Positions 1 to 6,513 are shown, numbered from the stretch's first letter. The stretch is DNA of 12,995 nt from an uncultured Allobaculum sp. (GCA_910579655.1 CAJTVE010000073.1:1-12995), one strand, 5' to 3'. Numbers and translations are program-made. The notes: a model not told the origin generated them from the letters alone.

Positions 1-686
1 TGTAACAGTCATTGATGTGCATAGCTAAACTAGTTTAAAATCCAAAGTTGTGCTTCTACTTTTTCGATTATCTAAGGTTTATCGGCTGATTTTGGCCGTT
101 TGTTGCAGCCATGGCCAGGCCGCTTGCAGGCCTTATACCTTTTTATATTGACAGTGTGGATTTTTCACGGATTTGAAACATCGAAAACAGATGAATTTAC
201 ATCCATAAAAGATACTGAGTTTCCAACTTTTATATTCACTGACTTTTCTGCGGCCCCTTCCGCTCAACAGACAGTCCCCGATCTGCTCGTTATTTGTTGA
301 TCTGCTCTTGATCTTTTCTCAACCTGTATACGATTTACTTTTCATTCGCTTTACACCTTTTCTTTCCTTCTGTTCTTGTTTTGGGAGCCTCCCTTTTTTC
401 GCCCAAGGACAGTTTGTTCAGACATCTCTTTCGTTCCATAATCATCCCGATCAAACTGATCCTTACAGGAGCAATCGTCTCTTTTCAGTTTCAGACTGAC
501 AATGATCATTCCCGCCAGTTTTCCGAATCGATTTTTCATGAACAGTCAGTCATTTTCTCTGAACTGTCTCTCTTTTGCTCTTTGTTTCATTGTTTTCGAG
601 TCAAATCCGACCTGAAAGACGTGCTTCAGCCCATAGGGAGTAAGGCGAATAGGATAAAATATACATGCAAAAGGAAGATGATAACC
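1..686. other. Gene-free left flank
   Basis: I see no convincing gene here. A reading frame runs in phase into the trigger factor gene from about 381, but its translation is rich in Phe, Ser and Ile with no domain, and a good ribosome binding site marks a much later start at 687. A 9-bp direct repeat GATCTGCTC occurs at 280-288 and 299-307, 19 bp apart. A short GGGA/TCCC hairpin followed by six T lies at 383-399 but has only a 4-bp stem. No good -35/-10 pair was found near 687; TAAAAT at 655-660 is a possible -10 without a recognisable -35. Confidence 0.6.
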
Positions 687-1907
687 ATGTACAATATTGA
701 ATTTCCTGAAAAAAACTTGGCGGTTGTATCCTTTACGATCTCCAAGGACGAGTTTGACAATGACCTTGAAGCAGCTAAAAAAGCAATCGGTGATGACGAT
801 GTAAACAAAATCCGTGAATTTGCCATCTCTACCGAAGCGGGAAAAGTCCTTGCTCAGGCTGTAAAAGAACATAACCTGAAAATTGCGACTGAACCTTCGT
901 TAGTCTCTGACGTCAATCCAGATGGCTCTGTTACCGTTACTCTGAACATCGTTCTCGTTCCAGAAGTCGAACTGCCTGCTTATACAGGACTGAACTTCGA
1001 ACGTGAGCCAATCACGGTTACAGACGAAGAAATCATGCAGGAAGTCCTCCAGCGGATCTCCTCGACAAGACTCTGGAAAGAACTGCCAGCCGATGCGGAT
1101 GCCAAAGAAGGCGACCAGGTCATTATTGACTTTGTCGGCGAAAAAGATGGCGTTCCATTTGATGGTGGTTCCGCTCAGAACTTCCCACTGGTTCTGGGAA
1201 GCGGTCAGTTTATTCCGGGATTTGAAGATCAGCTGCTTGGCGCTAAAGCCGGCGATGAAAGAACTGTCGAAGTCACTTTCCCTGAAAACTACTTCGAACC
1301 AAGCCTTGCCGGCGCCCCAGTAATCTTCAAAGTAAAAATCCATAAAGTTGAAGAACCTGTAAAACCAGAACTCTCTGACGAATTCATCGCCCAGATGAAG
1401 CTCGATGGCGTTAAGACTGTTGATGAACTCCAGGCTAAAGCAAAGAGCGATCTGTTCGACATGCGTACCCAGGAATTCGAAAACCGTCTGGCTTACGACA
1501 TCCTCAACCGCATCACCCAAGGGGCCAAAATGGATATTCCTCAGGCCATGATTGACTCTCAGGTCGCCCAGCATATGGCGCAATATGAAAACCAGGTTGG
1601 CCAGTATGGCATGTCGCTTGCTGACTTCCTCAAAGCCAGCCACCAGACCATGGATGAATTTAAAGCAAAAGTTTATCCAGAAGCTGAACAGGAACTGCGT
1701 GCCGCTCTTGTTCTGGAAGCCATCGCAGCCAAAGAAGAAATCAAGGCTGACGACGAAGACCTGAAAAAGGAATATGAACTGCTCTCTGCCGTTTATAACT
1801 TCCCAGCTGAACAGCTCAAAATGATCCTGCCAGAACAGGCAGTTGCGGCCCAGATCAGCCAGCGAAAGACTTTGGATTTCTTAAAGGAAAACAACGTTAA
1901 AAAATAA
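687..1907 (+). CDS. Trigger factor-family chaperone/peptidyl-prolyl isomerase lacking the ribosome-docking loop
   Basis: This 406-residue protein belongs to the trigger factor family, which binds nascent chains at the ribosome exit tunnel and isomerises prolyl bonds. Residues about 10-110 correspond to the N-terminal domain, ending in PEVEL (92-96). Residues about 141-225 form an FKBP-type isomerase domain (DQVIIDF, GSGQFIPGFEDQL, TFPENYF). Residues about 230-406 form the helical, charged C-terminal chaperone domain (PELSDEFIAQM at its start). ATG 687 is chosen because AAGGAAG lies 9 nt upstream and the family homology begins there; ATG 678 is possible. The conserved ribosome contact GFRxGKxP is absent: the distance from the first strand (VSFTI) to PEVEL is some 18-20 residues shorter than in E. 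coli, and the loop is replaced by an acidic GDDD turn. It may be a paralogue of a canonical tig elsewhere, so no symbol is given. It appears monocistronic with its own terminator. Confidence 0.9.
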   Translation: MYNIEFPEKNLAVVSFTISKDEFDNDLEAAKKAIGDDDVNKIREFAISTEAGKVLAQAVKEHNLKIATEPSLVSDVNPDGSVTVTLNIVLVPEVELPAYTGLNFEREPITVTDEEIMQEVLQRISSTRLWKELPADADAKEGDQVIIDFVGEKDGVPFDGGSAQNFPLVLGSGQFIPGFEDQLLGAKAGDERTVEVTFPENYFEPSLAGAPVIFKVKIHKVEEPVKPELSDEFIAQMKLDGVKTVDELQAKAKSDLFDMRTQEFENRLAYDILNRITQGAKMDIPQAMIDSQVAQHMAQYENQVGQYGMSLADFLKASHQTMDEFKAKVYPEAEQELRAALVLEAIAAKEEIKADDEDLKKEYELLSAVYNFPAEQLKMILPEQAVAAQISQRKTLDFLKENNVKK

Positions 1908-1955
1908 GCATCAGGATTGAGCTTTTCAGAACTCAGTCTGCTTACAAAGCCAAAC

Positions 1956-2001
1956 AAAGGACGATGCCTATCCTCATGCGAGGATAGATATCGTCCTTTT
2001 T
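1956..2001 (+). terminator. Rho-independent terminator of the trigger factor gene
   Basis: AAAGGACGAT (1956-1965) pairs with ATCGTCCTTT (1990-1999), and an inner TATCCTC (1969-1975) pairs with GAGGATA (1980-1986), giving a two-step hairpin with an ATGC loop followed by a T run. It lies about 50 nt after the stop codon. The facing gene on the minus strand ends only 40 nt away, so the hairpin may serve both, although the T run is poorer in that direction. Confidence 0.88.
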
Positions 2002-2040
2002 AATTCACCAGAAAAACAAAGTATAGCTTTTGCATGTTTT

Positions 2041-2865
2041 CTATTTTGAAATAAGCGCCGGTTTGTGTTCAGCCAAAGATGGATTGGGGACTTTGAAGGT
2101 TACAGATGGCCGCAAAGTCCATCTTGCTTTGAGGCGCCGGTTATTGATAGATCCCTTGCGGACCATCAAATGCTGGTTGCCGCGTTCATCAAACCAGCCT
2201 TCAAAATCAAACCCTTCTTTTTGAGCTTTTGGCAGCAAAAATGTCGGTGTAAGGCAGGTAAAGGTCTGAATCGGGTCCTCCACAAAACTTCCCTCGTCCA
2301 GATCGTAACGGACTTCAAAGGGGGTCAGGTCCCATTTGGCATACAGCGTACAGGAGTGTAAAAAGTCATGATCGGGCAGACAACGATGTTTGAGATTTTC
2401 ATCCAGGTACCAGCCATCAAAGCTGTACCCGATGCGAAGCGGATTAGGCACCGTTTTCAGCCTGCCATCCAGACCGACATTCTGGTCTTTCATTCTCGCT
2501 CCGCCATTGGTATCAAAGTGAACAATGACCGGATCCTGAAATTTGCCGACCAGATGAATCGGCTGCCGGATGCCGTCGGGTAAGTAATCCACCCGCTTGC
2601 CATCCAGAAACCACCCGACAAACTGTCTGCCATTGGCTTTGGCTGGATAAAGTTTGACGATTCCGGATTCCGGACCGCCTTCATGCGGGTTATATTGAGA
2701 ATTCACGCCTTCTTCGAGTTCATAATAAATCGGGAATTTCTGGGCAGTCCATTTTGGATACAGTTCAATATTTCCCGGAAGCCGGCCGCCCGGATTGAGT
2801 TTGCGTGTCAGATTTTCATCGACATACCAGCCTTCAAACTGATAGCCAGTTCGATCTTTTTCCAT
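2041..2865 (-). CDS. InlB/Flg_new (Listeria-Bacteroides) repeat protein, no export signal
   Basis: This 274-residue protein consists almost entirely of beta-grasp repeats of the InlB B-repeat/Flg_new type. The hallmark is a G(Y/F)xFxGW(Y/F) turn followed about 20 residues later by an LYxKW or LxARW strand: GYQFEGWY (7-14) with LYPKW (35-39), QFVGWF (81-86) with LVGKF (105-109), GYSFDGWY (146-153) with LYAKW (174-178), and GFDFEGWF (218-225) with LKARW (245-249). Repeats 2-4 are complete (about 43-109, 111-178, 180-250). Repeat 1 starts in mid-unit, lacking its first strand. The start at 2865 has AAAGGGG six nt upstream; a longer TTG-start frame to 2898 lacks such support. Such repeats normally sit in large secreted or wall-anchored proteins, yet I see no signal peptide, membrane segment or LPxTG sorting motif. 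It may be a cytoplasmic protein or the surviving end of a larger surface protein. Function unknown. Confidence 0.8.
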   Translation of the reverse strand: MEKDRTGYQFEGWYVDENLTRKLNPGGRLPGNIELYPKWTAQKFPIYYELEEGVNSQYNPHEGGPESGIVKLYPAKANGRQFVGWFLDGKRVDYLPDGIRQPIHLVGKFQDPVIVHFDTNGGARMKDQNVGLDGRLKTVPNPLRIGYSFDGWYLDENLKHRCLPDHDFLHSCTLYAKWDLTPFEVRYDLDEGSFVEDPIQTFTCLTPTFLLPKAQKEGFDFEGWFDERGNQHLMVRKGSINNRRLKARWTLRPSVTFKVPNPSLAEHKPALISK

Positions 2866-3113
2866 GTCATTCCCCTTTCTTTCACGATAAGTCACCAAGT
2901 CCAGTCTTGCCTTGGCAACATGGCTTTGTTCGTTTCATTTTACGGGTCCTATCCATAATTTAACAAGATGATCCATTATTTTTTCACAAACTCCACCTTG
3001 TTCAGATGAGATTTTCTTCATTACCCAAACAAAAAAATGGATAGAAACGTCATGGATCGAAAAAATCGACTTTTTATCCATCCCCATTCAGAATACTGAA
3101 TAATCAAACATAT
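2866..3113. other. Intergenic region upstream of the repeat protein
   Basis: This stretch should hold the promoter of the InlB-repeat gene, but I could not find a convincing -35/-10 pair. A 6-bp perfect hairpin ATTCAG-AATA-CTGAAT lies at 3086-3101. An 18-codon reading frame with an AGGA site upstream lies at 2882-2938 on the minus strand, ending 16 nt before the gene; it could be a leader peptide but nothing else supports it. Confidence 0.4.
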
Positions 3114-3159
3114 AAAAGTGAAAAGGGCTGTCCGAATTCGGACAGCCCTTTTCACTTTT
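3114..3159 (-). terminator. Perfect 46-bp palindrome, terminator of the ars operon
   Basis: Two 23-nt arms (3114-3136 and 3137-3159) are exact reverse complements centred on GAATTC. The stem reads AAAAGTGAAAAGGGCTGTCC on one side and ends in TTTT on either strand. It lies 218 nt downstream of the arsC stop and is the first strong stop signal for the leftward ars transcript. Because it is fully symmetric it should act on both strands. Confidence 0.75.
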
Positions 3160-3377
3160 TGGGCACATTAAAACAGTCGGATTATTTAACCTACCGATTG
3201 GATGGCGTTCAAAAAACGTTCGATTTCATTCATTCAGACGAAAGTCTCTTTTGACTTCAAGGAATTTTGTCTTGTGCAGTCAGAACGGTACGCACATTCT
3301 GGCTGCTGCTCTTTTCAAAAGTACAGTATGCATTCCGCCTTTCTGGACAGAATTCTTTTCGCTCCGATACCATTTTT
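3160..3377. other. 3' region between arsC stop and terminator
   Basis: The 218 nt between the arsC stop and the palindromic terminator would form a long 3' untranslated region. I see only a 15-codon leftward frame near 3188-3235 without a ribosome binding site and no recognised RNA. No feature beyond that can be supported. Confidence 0.4.
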
Positions 3378-3773
3378 CTAGCGGGCAGTCAGTTTTCTGA
3401 TTCTGTCTTCAATTTTACGGATGACTTCGATAAAGCAAGCATCACTTTGGCCTGTTGGATCCTCCAATCCCCAGTCTTCATCAAATCCCCTTTTAATAAA
3501 AGGACATGAGACACCGCATCCCATCGAGATCGCGATATCCGGTTTTGGGATTTGGTCAATCGTTTTGCTGAACTGACTTTTTTCCATATCGATGCCGTAG
3601 ATCTCTTTCATCAGTCTTACCGCATCCTGATTGATCTGTGGTTTTTTTTCTGTTCCCGCCGAATAGAAATCAAACTTATCCCCTGCCAGATATTTTCCTA
3701 AAGCCTCTGCCACCTGGCTGCGGCACGAGTTATGAATACAAATAAATGCAACTTTCTTTTTCTTTATTTCCAT
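3378..3773 (-). CDS. arsC: Arsenate reductase, low-molecular-weight phosphatase fold (ArsC)
   Basis: This 131-residue cytoplasmic enzyme reduces arsenate to arsenite so that it can be exported. The P-loop C-X5-R is at Cys12-Arg18 (CIHNSCRS), the SAG motif at 38-40, and the general-acid Asp105 sits in DPTG. A Cys pair, Cys86 and Cys90 in MGCGVSCP, is the candidate resolving pair that forms the disulfide relayed to thioredoxin or another thiol donor. The pair is three residues apart, closer than the Cys82/Cys89 pair of the S. aureus and B. subtilis enzymes, and the GCGxxCP form resembles a different subgroup, so the electron donor is uncertain. Length is normal. The ATG has AAGGA about 7 nt upstream. 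It is the last gene of the operon, 55 nt after the thioredoxin-like gene. Confidence 0.93.
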   Translation of the reverse strand: MEIKKKKVAFICIHNSCRSQVAEALGKYLAGDKFDFYSAGTEKKPQINQDAVRLMKEIYGIDMEKSQFSKTIDQIPKPDIAISMGCGVSCPFIKRGFDEDWGLEDPTGQSDACFIEVIRKIEDRIRKLTAR

Positions 3774-3828
3774 TTTTAGTCCTTCAACTTTCTCATTCTT
3801 GTTTTAATCGACTCATCTTCACTATTCC

Positions 3829-4191
3829 TTATTGAGAAAGCATATTTTTCAAGTCAGTTCGAGTTAAAACCCGGCCAGCAGAAACCACATGGTCGTTGAC
3901 TACCAATGCGGGCATGCTCATGACACCATATTTCATGACTTTCGCCATATCAGTGATGTACTCTGTTTTGACTGGTATGTTCATCTCTTTTACAACTGCC
4001 TGTACATTATCGTACAGTGCGTGACACGATTTGCATCCAGAACCCAGTACTTTAATCGAAGTAATTGAACTCTGGGCCTTCTTTGGCTGTGTCTTCTCAG
4101 CTTGAATGATCGTCATTGGTTCTGTACTGTATTGGCATGAACAAACCTCTGCCTTTTCTTCTTTTCGTTTTCTCAATCCAAAAATTGACAT
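3829..4191 (-). CDS. Thioredoxin-like redox protein of the arsenic operon
   Basis: This 120-residue protein has a small thioredoxin/glutaredoxin fold of the TM0996/MTH895 type. The active pair is Cys53-x-x-Cys56 (GSGCKSCHAL), and the cis-proline lies in SMPALVV (Pro94). A basic, lysine-rich N-terminal extension of about 40 residues carries a further Cys17-Ser-Cys19 pair not needed for the fold, which might bind As(III) or join the redox relay. The start has AGGAGG 7 nt upstream. It sits 17 nt after the permease gene, an arrangement seen repeatedly for COG0701 permeases in Firmicutes, so a role in reducing ArsC or handing metalloid to the permease is a reasonable inference. No membrane segment is visible. 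Confidence 0.88.
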   Translation of the reverse strand: MSIFGLRKRKEEKAEVCSCQYSTEPMTIIQAEKTQPKKAQSSITSIKVLGSGCKSCHALYDNVQAVVKEMNIPVKTEYITDMAKVMKYGVMSMPALVVNDHVVSAGRVLTRTDLKNMLSQ

Positions 4192-4208
4192 AAGTTTTCC
4201 TCCTAAAG

Positions 4209-5221
4209 TTAAACAATTAAAGGTTGAATGGCATTAAAGAAATAACCAACCAGAATAATGCCTGCTGTGCAGATCACTACAAAGAGTGTCAGCAGCTTTG
4301 GCTTGACTGCTTTTGCCAACATGATCAGCGAGGGCAGAGATAAGGTCGTGACTGCCATCATAAAGGACAGGACAACACCTAATAAAGCCCCTTTCGAAAG
4401 CAAGGCTTGCGCAATTGGAATCGTCCCAAATATGTCGGCATACATCGGGATTCCCGCCAGAGTGGCAAGGATGACTCCAAATGGATTGTCATTACCTAAG
4501 ATTCGTACAATAAATTCTTCTGGAATCCAGTTGTGAATAATCGCACCGATCCCAACACCGATCAGAACATAAGAAGTCACTTTCTTGACAGTAGAAACGA
4601 CCTGCTGCCAGGCAAATCGCATTCGGTCACTGGGGCGCAGTTGTTCTTGGGGCAGATCAAAGTTCTGCCCATGCCGCACATACTCTTCTACCTGGTCCTC
4701 CAGATGCATTTTATCAAGCATCGTTCCACCTAAAACCGCAATCACCAGTCCCAGCAGTACATAAAGCACGGCCACTTTCCAGCCGAAAATACTCATCAGC
4801 AGCAGCAGCTGGCCAAATCCACCATGGGCGATGAAATAAGAAAAGAAAATGTGACTCCTATGGGCAAGCCTGCACTGGTAAATCCAATAAACAATGGAAT
4901 GGATGAACAAGAGCAAAAGGGAGTAATCGTTCCAAACAAGGCTGCAATAATATTGGCCCAGATACCATGAAAACGTCCCAGAATTTTTCTTGTCCGTTCT
5001 GGTGGAAAATAGCTTTGAATATACGAGATGATAAAAATCAAAACACTCAAAAGAACCATGATCTTAATCGTATCGTAAAGAAAAAATTGAATACTGGCGC
5101 CTATACGGCTGGTAAGATCTATCCCGCAGTTTTCTAATAAAGCGCCAATCAGCCGATTCAGCCAATGCATCCCCAAAATTTCATTTTGAAAAAAATTCCA
5201 TCCTGTTTCGATCGTATCCAT
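4209..5221 (-). pseudogene. arsP: ArsP/COG0701 (DUF318) permease, broken by one-base frameshift
   Basis: Members of this family export arsenicals; characterised ArsP exports trivalent organoarsenicals. The first part, 138 codons from ATG 5221 (AGGAGG 5 nt upstream), holds a membrane segment at about 48-68 and the family motif TPFCSCSS (100-107), and reads in good family sequence through SPMVDLAS. It then runs into Cys-Cys-Cys-stop (TGA at 4796-4798). The next frame continues at once as LLLMSIFGWKVA and reads to 4209 through AGIPMYADIFGTIP and SFMMAVTTLSLPS. One base is missing at about 4806-4812, before a run of CTG repeats; adding it restores about 337 residues, the expected length. All other family blocks are intact, so this is a recent mutation, a sequencing or assembly error, or, less likely, programmed frameshifting. 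It lies 68 nt after arsR and 17 nt before the thioredoxin-like gene. Confidence 0.88.
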
Positions 5222-5289
5222 ACAAACCTCCTTTTTGGATCCACACATTTAAATGTATCTATATATAATTGAATAAAAGATCCGTGTTC

Positions 5290-5613
5290 TCATCGGCAGC
5301 TGCATGTGTCCTGAGAACACGGCTGTTCTGAATCTTCATTTTCTGATGAAGTCAGCATTTGCAAATATCGGATAGCCTGAAGCATTCCCTCTTCTGATAA
5401 AGAATAATGGGTCCACTTCCCTTCTTTACGGCTTTTGACAATTTCAGCATCACACAAAATTTTCATGTGGTGAGATAACGTTGGCTGGGAAACTTGAATG
5501 TCCTCCAATAAATTACAACCGCACTTTTCACCAGTTTGTAAGAGCTGGATAATTCGAATTCGATTCTCGTCACAGAAAGCTTTAAAAATTTTAGCGGCCT
5601 TTTTAGCGTTCAC
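5290..5613 (-). CDS. arsR: ArsR/SmtB-family arsenic-responsive repressor
   Basis: This 107-residue winged-helix dimeric repressor should bind the operon promoter and release it on binding As(III). The helix-turn-helix reads QVSQPTLSHHMKIL (40-53) and the wing KSRKEGKWTHYSL (60-72). The metalloid site is the Cys31-Gly-Cys33 pair of EKCGCNLLE, matching the CxC of the ELCVCDL motif in classical ArsR; Cys54 is a possible third ligand. The C-terminus carries an additional Cys cluster, CSQDTCSC (99-106). The start is GTG, chosen because AGGAGG lies 9 nt upstream and the family begins with this segment. It is the first gene of the operon and so probably autoregulated through the promoter at 5657-5685. 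Confidence 0.93.
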   Translation of the reverse strand: MNAKKAAKIFKAFCDENRIRIIQLLQTGEKCGCNLLEDIQVSQPTLSHHMKILCDAEIVKSRKEGKWTHYSLSEEGMLQAIRYLQMLTSSENEDSEQPCSQDTCSCR

Positions 5614-5656
5614 TTTTTCTTTCCTCCTTAGCTGTCTGGATCAATTTGCGATTTTC

Positions 5657-5685
5657 ATTCTACTTGTCATATAGATAATTGTCAA
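5657..5685 (-). promoter_or_regulatory. Sigma-A-type promoter of the ars operon
   Basis: On the minus strand the -35 is a perfect TTGACA (5680-5685) and the -10 is TAGAAT (5657-5662), with a 17-nt spacer. This is the strongest promoter seen in the window and lies about 44 nt upstream of the arsR GTG. The spacer and -35 region carry ATAT(T)GACA twice and a TCATAT-N12-ATATGA inverted repeat, a candidate ArsR operator that would block RNA polymerase; the operator assignment is inference. Confidence 0.8.
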
Positions 5686-5820
5686 TATGAACTCTTCATT
5701 GGTCAACTCCATTTCTGCTCTACGATCCATTTTTTCTCTTTTGTTATCGCCATCCTTCCGCTGCTCGGATCTCTATCGTCGTGAATATTCACCGCTGAAA
5801 CAGCCATATAGTTCATCACT

Positions 5821-5940
5821 GGCTCTTACGCAAAGTCTGTGGTTTTTCCGGAAAATTCTGATTATGTCCTCTTAAAATCTTTTAAATAAAGAAGGGCTGA
5901 CCAGTAATTCTTAGCGGACGACACAGGTTGCGTAAGAACC
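5821..5940. mobile_element. Candidate ISL3-type MITE or IS remnant (120 bp)
   Basis: The stretch begins GGCTCTTACGCAA (5821-5833) and its far end, read on the other strand, begins GGTTCTTACGCAA (5928-5940): 12 of 13 bases match, with 10 perfect. Similarity continues inward with gaps for about 40 nt (CTGTG, TCCG, AATT-CTG blocks in the same order). Ends starting GGCTCTT resemble terminal repeats I recall for ISL3-family insertion sequences. There is no room for a transposase, so this would be a non-autonomous derivative or internal deletion. The adjoining 8 bases (TCATCACT and CACCATTT) do not form a target duplication. Confidence 0.42.
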
Positions 5941-6024
5941 CACCATTTCCAGTGCGTCCGCCTCATCTTCAGTTCCACACTGCCGTTACATCTTTAATTT
6001 GGGCTTGGCACTTTCAACCCATCT

Positions 6025-6062
6025 CTCGGCATGTTATTCGAAATTTCGGATAATATGCCGAG
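6025..6062. repeat. 38-nt near-perfect palindrome
   Basis: CTCGGCATGTTATTCGAAA (6025-6043) faces TTTCGGATAATATGCCGAG (6044-6062). The arms match at 17 of 19 positions, and the two differences become G-U wobbles in RNA of one strand. There is no T run on either side, so it is not an ordinary terminator. It may be an intergenic palindromic repeat or a structured RNA element. Function unknown. Confidence 0.6.
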
Positions 6063-6355
6063 CAGCTTGCCATACAGGTTAAGCGAAAAAAGAAAACCTG
6101 TGATCATTTCCAGAGCGGTCAGCGTCTTTCTGATTACGGCAATTGGCCAAGTGTTCTGCATACCGAGAAGATGCATGCCAGAAATCTATACACAAAGCCC
6201 AAGAAAGTCTTCAAGCGAGCGCTCCAGAAAAAACAAGCCGGAATCTGATCCCTCGAAAAACAGGATAGAATTCCTGGCTTTTCGTCGCACCCTGGTCTAG
6301 AGTGTAAACAGTAGCGAATAGACACAAAAGTTATGGCATCTTTCCAAGCTTAGAC

Positions 6356-6384
6356 TTGTATCTTTTTCGATTCAGTGTTAATAT
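6356..6384 (+). promoter_or_regulatory. Probable tRNA-Arg promoter
   Basis: TTGTAT (6356-6361) and TAATAT (6379-6384) are separated by 17 nt and would start transcription about 3 nt before the mature tRNA 5' end. Each box matches the consensus at only four positions, so the call leans on spacing and location. Confidence 0.45.
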
Positions 6385-6393
6385 TCTCTTGCT

Positions 6394-6470
6394 GTCCTGG
6401 TAGCTCAGTTGGATAGAGCATGCGCCTTCTAAGCGCACGGTCGGGTGTTCGAATCATCTCCAGGACGCCA
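6394..6470 (+). tRNA. tRNA-Arg (anticodon TCT), CCA encoded
   Basis: The 77-nt gene folds as a full cloverleaf. Acceptor GTCCTGG pairs with CCAGGAC; the D arm is GCTC-AGTTGGATA-GAGC; the anticodon arm is TGCGC-CTTCTAA-GCGCA with anticodon TCT, reading AGA (and AGG by wobble) arginine codons; the variable loop is CGGTC; and the T arm is GGGTG-TTCGAAT-CATCT with two G-T wobbles. The discriminator is G, followed by encoded CCA. It stands alone, with a terminator 16 nt downstream. Confidence 0.97.
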
Positions 6471-6485
6471 TTTTTTTGCACTTTT

Positions 6486-6513
6486 GCGGGCTTTCTTTGA
6501 AAGTCCGCTTTTT
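6486..6513 (+). terminator. Terminator after tRNA-Arg
   Basis: GCGGGCTTTC (6486-6495) pairs with GAAAGTCCGC (6499-6508) with one G-T wobble and a 3-nt loop, followed by five T. It lies just downstream of the tRNA on the same strand. The T run directly after the CCA end (6471-6477) has no separate hairpin. Confidence 0.82.

Larger units (their letters stand above)
5701..6393. other. Gene-free region between ars promoter and tRNA-Arg
   Basis: About 690 nt without a credible gene. Reading frames on both strands at 5994-6325 are short, overlap each other, and show no domain; the minus-strand frame at 5994-6176 has a hydrophobic stretch that could be a membrane-protein remnant, but this is weak. 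The region does hold an ISL3-like mini-element (5821-5940), a 38-nt palindrome (6025-6062) and a 7-bp inverted repeat ACAGGTT/AACCTGT (6074-6101). It reads like degraded mobile or accessory DNA. Confidence 0.5.

Noticed and set aside
383..399. GGGA-GCC-TCCC hairpin followed by six T
   Set aside because: A 4-bp stem is too weak to call a terminator, and no gene is known upstream.
381..686. In-frame 5' extension of the trigger factor gene, about 100 residues
   Set aside because: The composition looks like translated noncoding DNA, there is no ribosome binding site at its start, and family homology begins at the ATG with a good site at 687.
900..1643. Long minus-strand reading frame across the trigger factor gene
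   Set aside because: It is a shadow of a clearly coding plus-strand gene and has no domain or ribosome binding site.
5994..6325. Overlapping short frames on both strands between the ars operon and the tRNA
   Set aside because: There is no recognisable domain and no ribosome binding site, and a long palindrome explains part of the open frame. It may be a gene remnant but I cannot show it.
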